Made by a program: the position numbers and the translations under genes. From assembly GCA_025937615.1 (NCBI GenBank), contig JAICRA010000001.1, forward strand, positions 1-24,026: 24,026 nucleotides of DNA, in the 5' to 3' direction. This DNA is from Thermomicrobiales bacterium. Lineage in GTDB: Bacteria; Chloroflexota; Chloroflexia; Thermomicrobiales; UBA6265. The notes beneath the pieces are model-generated. The model was not told the DNA's origin, made no database searches, and worked only from the letters and a program-made list of their open reading frames with translations. Positions 14,595 through 22,048 of the stretch are shown in pieces (within the stretch, counting starts at the first letter, position 1; each line of letters starts with the position of its first letter).

Positions 14595-14619
14595 GAGTGA
14601 GCAGCGCAAAGCGTCACTC
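14595..14619 (-). promoter_or_regulatory. Hairpin in the likely leader of the Mrp gene
   Basis: GAGTGA (14595-14600) pairs with TCACTC (14614-14619), and CGC/GCG (14605-14607, 14611-14613) continue the stem around an AAA loop, with a 4-nt bulge. It lies 30-54 nt upstream of the GTG at 14565. It may be a regulatory leader structure. No riboswitch family is recognised. The rest of the gap 14566-14768 shows nothing certain. Confidence 0.25.
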
Positions 14620-14768
14620 AGATTCTGTTCCAGGGAGACGATACTCCACTAGCGCGTGCCGGCGTCAGCTACTGATGCGCCGTTGCGTGCGGACCGGGCC
14701 GTCTCGCACAATCCGCGGGTTGCGGCCAGCACGACACGGAGATTGACAGGGACAAAGGCAAGGACACG

Positions 14769-15581
14769 ATGAGCACAGGCGAGACGGATCAGGATGCGGC
14801 CCCGAGCGAGCCATCGGCGGCGATCGACGCCGAGGCGGTACAGATCGCGCGGGATGCCGCCGACACGAGCGACGAGCCAACCGGTCCAAAGAAGATCGCG
14901 GTGGTCATGGCGCACCCGGACGACGCGGAGTTCATTTGCGCCGGAACCATCGCCCGCTGGGCGGACGAGGGGCACGAGGTCGTCTACGTCCTGTTGACTT
15001 CGGGAGACAAGGGGAGCGACGACCCGCAGATGACGCCGGAGAGGCTAGCGGCGACGCGGGAGTCCGAGCAGCGAGAAGCGGCTCGTATCCTTGGCGCAAA
15101 AGATGTCATTTTCATGCGATGTCCCGATGGGGAGCTGGAGCCGACCCTCGACCTGCGGCGCGAGATCGTGCGCGTCATCCGCCGGTTGAAACCGGACGTC
15201 GTCGTCTGCCAGGACCCGACCGTGCGCTGGGTCGACACCCAATACATCAACCACCCCGATCACCGAGCCGCGGGCGAGGCGACCCTTGCGGCCGTCTTTC
15301 CGGCCGCCCGTGATCGCATGAACTTTCCGGAGCTGCTCGCCGAAGGACTCGAGCCGCACAAGGTGCGCGAGATCTACCTCGCCGGCGCCCAGACCCCGGA
15401 TGTGGCGATCGACGTCAGCGCGTACATGGAGCGCAAGCTGGAATCCCTGCGCGCCCATGTCTCCCAGATCGGCGACTGGGACCCCGAGCCGATGGTCCGC
15501 GAGTGGGCGAAAGAGACCGCGGAGCAGCACCCCGGCAACGGCGAATATGTCGAAAGCTTCAAATATTTCAAGCTCGACTGA
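14769..15581 (+). CDS. LmbE/PIG-L family Zn-dependent deacetylase
   Basis: The 270-residue protein has a 40-residue acidic, Ala/Ser/Asp-rich and probably disordered N-terminus. The PIG-L/LmbE fold follows from about 41. The signature AHPDDAEF gives His49, Asp51 and Asp52, and the second motif NHPDHRAAG gives His162 and His165. In the family His49, Asp52 and His165 bind zinc. Members hydrolyse N-acetyl from GlcNAc-containing small molecules, such as bacillithiol or mycothiol precursors or antibiotic intermediates. YINHPDHRAAGEATLAAVFPAARDRM is like the bacillithiol-type branch but does not settle the substrate. ATG 14769 has AAGGA 4 nt upstream, closer than ideal. The aminotransferase gene follows after 63 nt, with its own likely promoter. 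Confidence 0.85.
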   Translation: MSTGETDQDAAPSEPSAAIDAEAVQIARDAADTSDEPTGPKKIAVVMAHPDDAEFICAGTIARWADEGHEVVYVLLTSGDKGSDDPQMTPERLAATRESEQREAARILGAKDVIFMRCPDGELEPTLDLRREIVRVIRRLKPDVVVCQDPTVRWVDTQYINHPDHRAAGEATLAAVFPAARDRMNFPELLAEGLEPHKVREIYLAGAQTPDVAIDVSAYMERKLESLRAHVSQIGDWDPEPMVREWAKETAEQHPGNGEYVESFKYFKLD

Positions 15582-15586
15582 GCCGG

Positions 15587-15595
15587 TGCGATACT
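15587..15595 (+). promoter_or_regulatory. Extended -10 promoter element for the aminotransferase gene
   Basis: TGCGATACT has a TGn extension and GATACT, 49 nt before ATG 15645. TTCAAG at 15567-15572 stands 17 nt upstream in the -35 position, a weak match. It would let the aminotransferase be transcribed apart from the deacetylase gene that ends at 15581. Confidence 0.4.
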
Positions 15596-15644
15596 AGGGA
15601 TCTATGACGATTTGACGTTGACCGCGTCCAAGGGAGATTGATTC

Positions 15645-16598
15645 ATGGCAGGCCCAAGCCCGATGCTGGATTACGCCTACTTCGAGGGCAACATCGTTCC
15701 CTTCGCTGACGCCAGGATCAGCGTCGGCACGCACGCTGTGCAATATGGCACCGGCGCGTTCGCTGGCATCCGTGGCTACCTCGACCAGGACGGCGAGACG
15801 ATCAACATCTTTCGCCTGCCGGAGCACGCGGCGCGGCTTCTCAACTCGGCCAAGCTCCTGCGCGCCCGGCTCCCCTTCACCCGGGAGACCCTCGCCCAGA
15901 CGATCGTGGATTTGGTCGAGAAGAACGCGCCGACCGGAGACGTCTACATCCGCCCCTTCGTCTACAAATCCTCCGTCCAGCTCACGCCGCGTCTCAACGG
16001 GCTCGACGATGAGCTGGCGATCTACATGCTTCAGCTCGGCGATTACCTCGACACGATATCCGGGGTGAAAGCCTCCGTCTCCTCCTGGCATCGGGTTCCC
16101 GACAACGCCGTACCGGGCCGAGGCAAGATCTCCGGCTCCTACATCAACTCCGCGCTGGCCAAGGACGAGGCCGAGGAGAAGGGGGCCGACGAAGCTATCC
16201 TGCTCGACCAGCACGGGCATGTCGCTGAGGGGAGTGGCTGCAACCTCTTCCTGGTACGAGACGGTTCGCTCGTCACGGCTCCCATCACCGGCGACATCCT
16301 GGAAGGGATCACGCGCCGCACGATGATTCAGTTTGCCCGCGACGAAGGGTTCCCGATCGAGGAGCGCGCCATCGACCGCTCCGAGCTCTACATCGTCGAC
16401 GAGGCGTTCTTCTGCGGCACCGGCGTCCAGATCGCCCCGATCGCCAGCATCGACGGGCGGCCTGTCGGCGACGGCATCCCCGGCCCAATTACGCTGCGCC
16501 TGAGGGAGCTCTTTTTCGACACCGTCCGCGGCCGCAATCCGAACTACGCGCACTATCTGACCCAGGTCCGAGCCAAGGTAGCGTCGCCAGCAGACTGA
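15645..16598 (+). CDS. ilvE: Branched-chain-amino-acid aminotransferase-like class IV aminotransferase
   Basis: The 317-residue PLP enzyme of fold type IV has the usual IlvE length. The PLP lysine is Lys161 in GRGKISGSYINSALAK. Other family marks are VGTHAVQYGTGAFAGIRGY (about 27-45), EAILLDQHGHVAEGSGCNLFLV, the phosphate-binding GITRRTMIQFA and the late EAFFCGTGVQIAPI. These enzymes move the amino group between Leu/Ile/Val and 2-oxoglutarate; D-amino-acid transaminases and ADC lyase share the fold, but the long form with FEGN at the start and GTGVQIAPI favours IlvE. ATG 15645 has AGGGAGA 7 nt upstream. No other isoleucine/valine biosynthesis gene is in the window, apart from the acetolactate-synthase-like protein convergent to it. 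Confidence 0.85.
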   Translation: MAGPSPMLDYAYFEGNIVPFADARISVGTHAVQYGTGAFAGIRGYLDQDGETINIFRLPEHAARLLNSAKLLRARLPFTRETLAQTIVDLVEKNAPTGDVYIRPFVYKSSVQLTPRLNGLDDELAIYMLQLGDYLDTISGVKASVSSWHRVPDNAVPGRGKISGSYINSALAKDEAEEKGADEAILLDQHGHVAEGSGCNLFLVRDGSLVTAPITGDILEGITRRTMIQFARDEGFPIEERAIDRSELYIVDEAFFCGTGVQIAPIASIDGRPVGDGIPGPITLRLRELFFDTVRGRNPNYAHYLTQVRAKVASPAD

Positions 16599-16696
16599 CG
16601 GAGACGCCGGCTTGCCGTCGATTTCGGCACCGGGACCGCCCGATTCCGCCCAGGGTACCCGTCAATCCGGGAAGCTATAGCGACGTGCAATAGCCG

Positions 16697-16781
16697 TGTC
16701 ATCCTGAGGAACGAAGGATCTCGGCTCACCGAGGCATCTGTTCGCGGCCGACGAGATGCTTCTCCTGCGAGCACAGCATGA
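16697..16781. repeat. REP/MITE-like palindromic element
   Basis: This lies in the gap between the aminotransferase (+) and the ThDP enzyme (-). It begins TGTCATCCTGAGG and ends in ACAGCATGA, so its ends are imperfect inverted repeats (TCATCCTG against TCATGCTG when the 3' end is reversed). Inside are ATCCT/AGGAT (16701-16705, 16715-16719), CTCGG-ctca-CCGAG (16720-16733) and GCATCT/AGATGC (16734-16739, 16754-16759). The opening phrase resembles intergenic repeats familiar from many high-GC bacterial genomes. It may also separate the two convergent transcripts. Confidence 0.55.
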
Positions 16782-16837
16782 AACCACCTGCGCACGACGC
16801 CTTCGGGCGGAGGTTGAGGGTTTACACCAGAGACCCG

Positions 16838-18556
16838 TCAGACGGTCGCCGCATCTACCGCCGGCTCGAATCCGTGGAAGCGGTCGAACTCGGCGTGATG
16901 GTGGGCCTGGTCGACGGGCACCACGACGACAAAGGGTCGCCCCGCCGCGTTAGCCTGTCTGGCGGTCTCCAGCGCAGGACGGAGGCCAGACGCATCTTCG
17001 ACGCGGATCGCCTCGATTCCGGCTGCCCTGGCGCTCTCCACCAGATCGGTCCCGGGGGCAAATTGGGTGGCGACGATCGGGCCCTCGGTCCGCTTTTGGA
17101 TCCATTGCACCCAGCCGAACGCGCTGTCGTCGAGGACGACCCAGGTAACCGCTAATCCCTCCTGGACCGCTGTCCCGAGCTCGTGCAACTGCATCTGGAA
17201 CGCGCCGTCGCCGGTCGTGCAGACGACCTGGCGGTCCGGCCGTGCCAGCTTCGCCGCCATCGCACCGACGACCCCATAACCCATCGCGGTCTGCTCGGCG
17301 GGCGGCACGCAGCAGCCAGGATCGAGCACCTGATAGTAGGGCCAGTAGTAGGCCCAGAGATCCTGACCACCATTCTCCTTGACGAGGATGGTGTTGTCGC
17401 CGAAGACCCGATTGATCTCGTGCACGATCGATTTGCCCTTCAGCGGCATGTCCCCCTGGTCCAGCGCCGCTTCCGCGTCCGCGGCGGCCGCGGCGATCGC
17501 CTCCCGCCGCCCAGACGTGATCTCGGCGATGTACGCCTCGTTCGGGATGACGCCACGCTCTTGCAGGGCTTGCGCCAGCGCGTCGATCGCTTGCCTGGCG
17601 TCGGCCTGGATCGCGACGTTCGGTTGCCAGTTGCGGCCCAGCTCGAACGGATCAATATCGATCTGGATCAGCTTCGCGTTGTCTGGAAATGGAAGGAATC
17701 CTCCCTGAAACTCCTCCATTCGGGAGCCGACTGTGATGATGAGATCCGCTGCCTCATAGACCCCGCGGGGAAATGTCGTTCGATAGAGCCCGGTCAGCCC
17801 GCAGAAGAGCGGGTGCGTTTCGGCGACCGATCCGCGGCCGGCCGGGGTCGTCTCGATCGGGACGCCGAACCGCTCGCAGAAGTCACCGACCGCGTTACCC
17901 GCTCCGGAGAGGATCGTACCGCCGCCGGTGATCAGGAGGGGCCGCATTGTCCCGGCGATGAGATCGACGGCGGCCGCTAGCGCGGCGGGATCGGCGGCCG
18001 GACGCGGAGCCGGCACGGCCCAGGTATAGGCCGGAATCTCCCAAACTCCTAGCCCGATATCGCCGGGCAGCTCGACGTAGACCGGACCCGGCTGGCCGCT
18101 AGTGGCGATCTGGACCGCGCGGCGCATCACCCACGGGATGTTCTCCGGCAACTCGACCGTGGTGGCCCACTTGGTGATCGAGGAGAGCATGCCGATGTGG
18201 TCGGTCTCCTGAAACGAGCCCTTGCCGTACGTCTGGCGGGGAGAGCGCACCCCGAGCACGAGCATCGGCGTGCAGCCCGAGTACGCCTCGAGAATTCCGG
18301 GCACCAGGTTCGCGATTCCCGGACCGGGACAACCGAAGCAGGCGGCGATCTGATTGGTCACGCGGGTATAGGCCATCGCCATGAAGGCGCCGGACGTCTC
18401 GAAGCGGACCCCGATTGGCCGCGGTCCACCGTCCGGCTCGATCGCGACGAGCGCGTCGTACAAATGGCGAGGGTCGCCGGGGAGACCGAAAACATACGGG
18501 ACGCCCTCAGCCTTCATGGCGAGGACGACGGCTTCCCACCCGGTCAATGTTGGCAT
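16838..18556 (-). CDS. ThDP-dependent enzyme of the acetolactate-synthase/decarboxylase family
   Basis: The 572-residue protein has the three-domain layout of ThDP enzymes: PYR domain (about 1-170), central domain (about 190-330) and PP domain (about 375-560). The catalytic cofactor-activating Glu is Glu53 in RFETSGAFMA. The ThDP/Mg motif begins with GDG at 449-451 and normally ends in Asn-Asn, but here reads Asp476-Asp477 in VVLDDSAFGW. The family includes acetolactate synthase, glyoxylate carboligase, benzoylformate and oxalyl-CoA decarboxylase; which one applies cannot be told. No FAD-site or regulatory-subunit gene is visible nearby, so a catabolic role is more likely than Ile/Val synthesis. 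ATG 18556 is set by GGAGGAA with 5 nt spacing. It lies 167 nt after the MFS gene on the same strand. Confidence 0.8.
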   Translation of the reverse strand: MPTLTGWEAVVLAMKAEGVPYVFGLPGDPRHLYDALVAIEPDGGPRPIGVRFETSGAFMAMAYTRVTNQIAACFGCPGPGIANLVPGILEAYSGCTPMLVLGVRSPRQTYGKGSFQETDHIGMLSSITKWATTVELPENIPWVMRRAVQIATSGQPGPVYVELPGDIGLGVWEIPAYTWAVPAPRPAADPAALAAAVDLIAGTMRPLLITGGGTILSGAGNAVGDFCERFGVPIETTPAGRGSVAETHPLFCGLTGLYRTTFPRGVYEAADLIITVGSRMEEFQGGFLPFPDNAKLIQIDIDPFELGRNWQPNVAIQADARQAIDALAQALQERGVIPNEAYIAEITSGRREAIAAAAADAEAALDQGDMPLKGKSIVHEINRVFGDNTILVKENGGQDLWAYYWPYYQVLDPGCCVPPAEQTAMGYGVVGAMAAKLARPDRQVVCTTGDGAFQMQLHELGTAVQEGLAVTWVVLDDSAFGWVQWIQKRTEGPIVATQFAPGTDLVESARAAGIEAIRVEDASGLRPALETARQANAAGRPFVVVVPVDQAHHHAEFDRFHGFEPAVDAATV

Positions 18557-18624
18557 GAGTATTCCTCCGACTCCCAGATCGAACCCGCAACCGACTCCTG
18601 AAAACCAGCGGCCGTCGAGGGCAA

Positions 18625-18664
18625 GTGCCAGTAATCAGTCATGGTCACGCGTGCGTCCTGGCAC
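18625..18664. other. Nested inverted repeat between the MFS and ThDP-enzyme genes
   Basis: GTGCCAG (18625-18631) and CTGGCAC (18658-18664) are perfect 7-bp arms around a 26-nt loop that itself contains the palindrome CACGCGTG (18646-18653). It lies 60-100 nt downstream of the MFS stop and 69 nt upstream of the ThDP-enzyme start on the minus strand. It could be a terminator, an attenuator or a regulator binding site. Confidence 0.35.
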
Positions 18665-18670
18665 CCCAAA

Positions 18671-18706
18671 AGTTCATCAAGTTCATCAAGTTCGCTGAGT
18701 TCGGCG
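18671..18706. repeat. Four tandem 9-nt units
   Basis: AGTTCATCA occurs at 18671-18679 and 18680-18688, then AGTTCGCTG at 18689-18697 and AGTTCGGCG at 18698-18706. The array is non-coding, just downstream of the MFS stop on the minus strand. The first two units are identical and the last two keep only AGTTC, as expected of an ageing slippage repeat. Confidence 0.6.
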
Positions 18707-18723
18707 TCCGCCTTGCCCCCGGC

Positions 18724-20037
18724 CTACGTTCCCGCCGGCCGCACCAGCGGCGCATTCGGCAGCAATGGCGTAGTCGTCTCCGTCTCAACAGCACGGCGCA
18801 TGAGCAGGCAGAGGCCCGCCGCGAGCAAACAGAGCAACCCACTCCCCACGAAGGCGAGCTCATACCCACCGGTCACGGTGCGGATCACCCCGGCCGCGGA
18901 GGCGACGACCGCCGCGCCGAGCTGATGTGCGGTGAAGACCCATCCGTAGACAACCGGGCCAGCGGCACGCCCGAAGGTTTGAGAGGCAATGGCCACCGTC
19001 GGGGGCACCGTGGCTACCCAGTCGAGTCCGTAGAACACGATGAAGAGGATCAGCCCGAAGCTGGGCGATCCCAGCACCAGGGGCAGGAAGAGGAGTGACA
19101 GACCGCGCAGACCGTAATAGGCGAAGAGGAGTTTGCGCGAATCGACCCGATCCGTCAGCACACCGGAGACCGTGGTGCCCACCACGTCGAAGATCCCAAC
19201 CACCGCCAGCAGACTGGCCGCGGTGACCTCGGCCATGCCATGGTCGACGCTGGCCGGGATCAGGTGGGTGCCGATGAGACCGTTGGTCGAGGCGCCGCAG
19301 ATGAAGAACGTCGCCGCCAGCAGCCAGAAATTGCGGTTGCCGCTAGCGATGGCCAGCCCGCGAAAGGCGATCGCGACCGGATTACCTCGCGGCGCCGCCG
19401 GCGGGTCGTCTTCGCTGGCACCGTAGGCTCTCACCCCGGCGTCCTCTGGCCGGTTGCGCAGGAAGACCAGGACCAGGGGAACGACCGCCAGGGTGCAGAG
19501 CGCGACCGTCAACGAGACGTAGCGCCAACCCCGCTCCTGCGCCAGCCATCCCAGAAATGGCAAAAAGATGAGCTGGCCGGTGGCGGACGCGGCGGTGAGT
19601 AGACCGACGACCAGACCACGGCGTTGAACGAACCAGCGATTGGCGACCGTTGCCGCGAAAACAGTCGCCATCGTTCCGGCCCCGAGACCGACCACGATTC
19701 CCCACAGGAGATAGAGCTGCCAGGGCACGGTCATCAAGCTTGTCAGCGCAGCGCCGGCAGCGATGAACAGCAGGGCACCGGCGACAACCGGCCGGATGCC
19801 CCAGCGCTCCATCATCGCGGCTGCGAACGGGCCGACAAATCCGAATAGGACGAGATTGATCGAAACCGCGAGTGAGATGGTGGCCCGCGACCAGCCAAAC
19901 TCCGCCTCCAGAGGCACCATCAGCACTGCCGGCGTAGAGCGGGTGCCAGACGCCGCGAGCAGGGTGATGAAGGTCACCGCAAAAACGATCCACGCGTAAT
20001 GGATGCCGCCGAGATGGGAAATGGCGCGTCGGTTCAC
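18724..20037 (-). CDS. Major facilitator superfamily transporter, OFA/monocarboxylate-like
   Basis: The 437-residue protein has about 12 hydrophobic segments with a central hydrophilic loop near 200-222, the standard MFS layout. The MFS loop 2-3 signature is degenerate (MMERWGIRPVVAGA, about 75-88), and the second-half equivalent is LTDRVDSRKLLFAYYG. WSRATISLAVSINLVLFGFVGPF in helix 2 is typical of oxalate/formate-antiporter and monocarboxylate-type MFS proteins, so an organic or amino-acid-derived anion is the likely cargo; this is inference. GTG 20037 overlaps the aminotransferase stop by 4 nt (GTGA), and GGAG lies just upstream, so the pair is coupled. Confidence 0.82.
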   Translation of the reverse strand: MNRRAISHLGGIHYAWIVFAVTFITLLAASGTRSTPAVLMVPLEAEFGWSRATISLAVSINLVLFGFVGPFAAAMMERWGIRPVVAGALLFIAAGAALTSLMTVPWQLYLLWGIVVGLGAGTMATVFAATVANRWFVQRRGLVVGLLTAASATGQLIFLPFLGWLAQERGWRYVSLTVALCTLAVVPLVLVFLRNRPEDAGVRAYGASEDDPPAAPRGNPVAIAFRGLAIASGNRNFWLLAATFFICGASTNGLIGTHLIPASVDHGMAEVTAASLLAVVGIFDVVGTTVSGVLTDRVDSRKLLFAYYGLRGLSLLFLPLVLGSPSFGLILFIVFYGLDWVATVPPTVAIASQTFGRAAGPVVYGWVFTAHQLGAAVVASAAGVIRTVTGGYELAFVGSGLLCLLAAGLCLLMRRAVETETTTPLLPNAPLVRPAGT

Positions 20038-21254
20038 GACACTCCGACTCCTGTTGGAACCGTTTGCGGGTTTTCGCGGAAGCTGCTCGCCTCCGCGGAC
20101 TGACTGAGCTGGTCCAGAAAACGATCGATGCGCTCGAGTGCCACTTCGATCTGGTCCAGGCTGGTGGCGTAGGCGCAGCGGATGTGCCCGGCGCCGCCCG
20201 GCCCAAAGGCATCACCCGGAACAACAGCGACTCGTGCCTCGTAGAGCAACCGGGTCGCGAAGTCATGCGCGGAGAGGCCCGTCGAGGCGACCGAGGGGAA
20301 CGCGTAGAACGCGCCTGCCGGAAGATGACAGTCCAACCCGAGCCGGTTCAGCCCCGAGACAATAGCCTGTCGCCGCACTGCGTAGTCGTCGACGGTCGCC
20401 TGCACTTCGCGCTCCGGCACCCGTAGCGCCTCGATGGCGGCCTCCTGTGCCTGCCGCGAGGCGCATAGCGCCGTGTATTGATGGATCCGTGTCATCGCCG
20501 CGATCAACGGCTTCGGGCCCGCCGCATACCCGACGCGCCAACCGGTCATACCGTAGGTCTTCGAAAAGCCATTGAGCAGCAGAGTCCGCTCCAGCATCCC
20601 GGGCAGCGTAGCGAACGGGACGTGCGGCGCGTCGTACGAGAGGCGGTCGTAGATTTCGTCGCTGACGACCACGAGATCGTGGCGCTGCACAACGTCCGCG
20701 ATGGCGGTGAGCGCGGCTCGATCCGGCACGGCGCCGGTAGGGTTCCCCGGGTAGTTGAGCAGCAATGCTCGCGTGCGCGGGGTGATGCGACGCTCCAGTT
20801 CGTCGGCCTGGGGAATGAACCGATCACGCGCTGGAGCGGGCACCCAGACCGGGACGCCTCCAGCCAGCGAGACGCATGGCGGATAGGCGACATACGCGGG
20901 ATCAGGAATGAGGACCTCATCACCGGGATCGAGCAATGCCCGCAGCGCCAGGTCGAGTCCCTCGCTGACGCCAACGGTGATCAGGACTTCAGTCTCCGGG
21001 TCGTACGCCAGGCCGTAGCGGACGGCCAGCGATGAGGCGACGGCGGTGCGAAGGTCGAGCAAGCCGCTGTTCGCGGTGTAGGTTGTGCGCCCTCGCTCCA
21101 GACCATAGATCGCCGCCTCGCGCACGCGCCAGGCCGTGCCGAAGTCAGGTTCGCCAACGCCGAGGGAGATGACGTCCTCCATCTGGGAGACGACGTCGAA
21201 GAACTGACGAATCCCCGAGGGAGGCACCGCGGTGACTGCCCGCGAAAGTCTCAT
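20034..21254 (-). CDS. Class I/II PLP-dependent aminotransferase
   Basis: The 406-residue fold-type-I aminotransferase has the Schiff-base Lys232 in NGFSKTYGMTGWRVGY, with Arg240 for the PLP phosphate. Asn171 lies in NYPGNPTG, Asp199 in VVSDEIYDRL, and the substrate-carboxylate Arg is probably the one in GHIRCAYA. ITVGVSEGLDLALRAL (about 92-107) is the usual cofactor-binding helix. It belongs to the group with aspartate, aromatic and alanine transaminases; specificity is not readable. ATG 21254 shares one base with the TGA of the Lrp gene (TGATG); GTG 21257 is an alternative. It sits between its probable regulator and a transporter, which fits amino-acid uptake and use. Confidence 0.88.
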   Translation of the reverse strand: MRLSRAVTAVPPSGIRQFFDVVSQMEDVISLGVGEPDFGTAWRVREAAIYGLERGRTTYTANSGLLDLRTAVASSLAVRYGLAYDPETEVLITVGVSEGLDLALRALLDPGDEVLIPDPAYVAYPPCVSLAGGVPVWVPAPARDRFIPQADELERRITPRTRALLLNYPGNPTGAVPDRAALTAIADVVQRHDLVVVSDEIYDRLSYDAPHVPFATLPGMLERTLLLNGFSKTYGMTGWRVGYAAGPKPLIAAMTRIHQYTALCASRQAQEAAIEALRVPEREVQATVDDYAVRRQAIVSGLNRLGLDCHLPAGAFYAFPSVASTGLSAHDFATRLLYEARVAVVPGDAFGPGGAGHIRCAYATSLDQIEVALERIDRFLDQLSQSAEASSFRENPQTVPTGVGVS

Positions 21255-21799
21255 CACGGCGCCACCGGCAGGCGGCCGTCGGCGGCGACATCCTCGACCA
21301 GGATGTCGCCGTCCTCCTTGTAGGCCTTGAGCAGGAAGTGCGTGTTCGTCGCGGTGACATGGTCGATCGGGGCCAGCTTCTCGGAGACAAACTGGGCGAT
21401 CTCCCGCATGGTCGGCGCCTCGACGATGATCCGCAGGTCGTGCCCCCCGGAGACGAGGTGCGCCGCGCGGACTTCGGGATGCCGGTAGATGCGCGCGGCG
21501 ACTTGATCGAAGCCGACTTCTCGCTGTGGAGAGACACTGACGTCAATGAAAGCGACGACGCGCTCATCACCCAGGCGATCCCAGTCGACAACGGTCCTGT
21601 AGCCGCGGATCACCCTCTGCCGCTCGAGCTGGCTGACCAGAGCGAGGATCTGATCTTCAGCGATGCCGGTCAGCTCGGCGATGCGCGCCGGGTTACGACG
21701 AGCGTCGGTAACGAGCGCCGCCAGCACGCGGCGGACAGCCGGGTCCCGGCTGTCGAGACGCTCGTTCCGCTCCTCGCCATTCGGATTGAACTCAGCCAA
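21254..21799 (-). CDS. Lrp/AsnC-family transcriptional regulator
   Basis: The 181-residue protein has an N-terminal winged helix-turn-helix (about 20-70, ALVTDARRNPARIAELTG then ILALVSQLERQRVIRGY) and a C-terminal RAM/AsnC ligand-binding domain (about 80-165, VVAFIDVSV, SGGHDLRIIVEA). It is typical in layout and length, slightly extended at both ends. These proteins form octamers or dimers and sense amino acids. The start is taken as TTG 21799, because AAGGGGA lies 6 nt upstream and a good -10 (TACACT) lies 45 nt upstream; the in-frame starts at 21838 and 21859 lie at or before the predicted transcription start. Its gene opens a coupled run with the aminotransferase and the transporter, so it is probably their local regulator. 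Confidence 0.85.
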   Translation of the reverse strand: MAEFNPNGEERNERLDSRDPAVRRVLAALVTDARRNPARIAELTGIAEDQILALVSQLERQRVIRGYRTVVDWDRLGDERVVAFIDVSVSPQREVGFDQVAARIYRHPEVRAAHLVSGGHDLRIIVEAPTMREIAQFVSEKLAPIDHVTATNTHFLLKAYKEDGDILVEDVAADGRLPVAP

Positions 21800-21803
21800 G
21801 CGA

Positions 21804-21812
21804 TGTCCCCTT
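21804..21812 (-). promoter_or_regulatory. Ribosome binding site supporting the TTG start at 21799
   Basis: On the minus strand AAGGGGA ends 6 nt before TTG 21799. The longer in-frame ATG at 21838 has no comparable purine run in front, so this site decides the start. Confidence 0.5.
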
Positions 21813-21843
21813 CCCGGCCCATGCAAACAGTGCGGCATGCGAG

Positions 21844-21849
21844 AGTGTA
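21844..21849 (-). promoter_or_regulatory. -10 element (TACACT) for the Lrp-aminotransferase-MFS unit
   Basis: TACACT on the minus strand has four of six consensus bases and predicts a transcript start near 21837, giving a leader of about 38 nt before TTG 21799. The -35 match is poor, as might be expected if the regulator itself or another factor acts here. Confidence 0.35.
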
Positions 21850-22048
21850 CGCTGGGCACATGACCTTTCGTCGTCTAGTTTCGCGTCGATAGAACTCGTA
21901 CTCATCACCACTCGTGACATGGCTCGAGCTTGCTCGGCAGGGGCGCGATTGTCCGCGTCAGCTCACCAGGGAGAGGAAGCCGCTGCTCCATGCCGTGAGC
22001 GAGAAGCGGGCGGCGAAGGATCGACCTCCTGGTCATTCCCGAACTCTG

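Noticed and set aside
14566..14768. T-box or other riboswitch before the Mrp or deacetylase gene
   Set aside because: No conserved T-box AGGGTGG-type bulge or other riboswitch core was found; only a simple bulged hairpin is visible.
14649..14975. Minus-strand frame overlapping the start of the LmbE/PIG-L gene
   Set aside because: It covers the clear AHPDD motif region of the opposite strand and has no recognisable product.
21338..21892. Plus-strand 184-residue frame over the Lrp/AsnC gene
   Set aside because: It is antisense to a regulator with a good winged helix and RAM domain; no independent support.
22010..22037. Degenerate copy of the REP-like element (GGCGAAGGATCGACC...GGTCATTCC)
   Set aside because: It shares only the GAAGGATC word with 16697-16781, and the second end is not present, so similarity may be chance.
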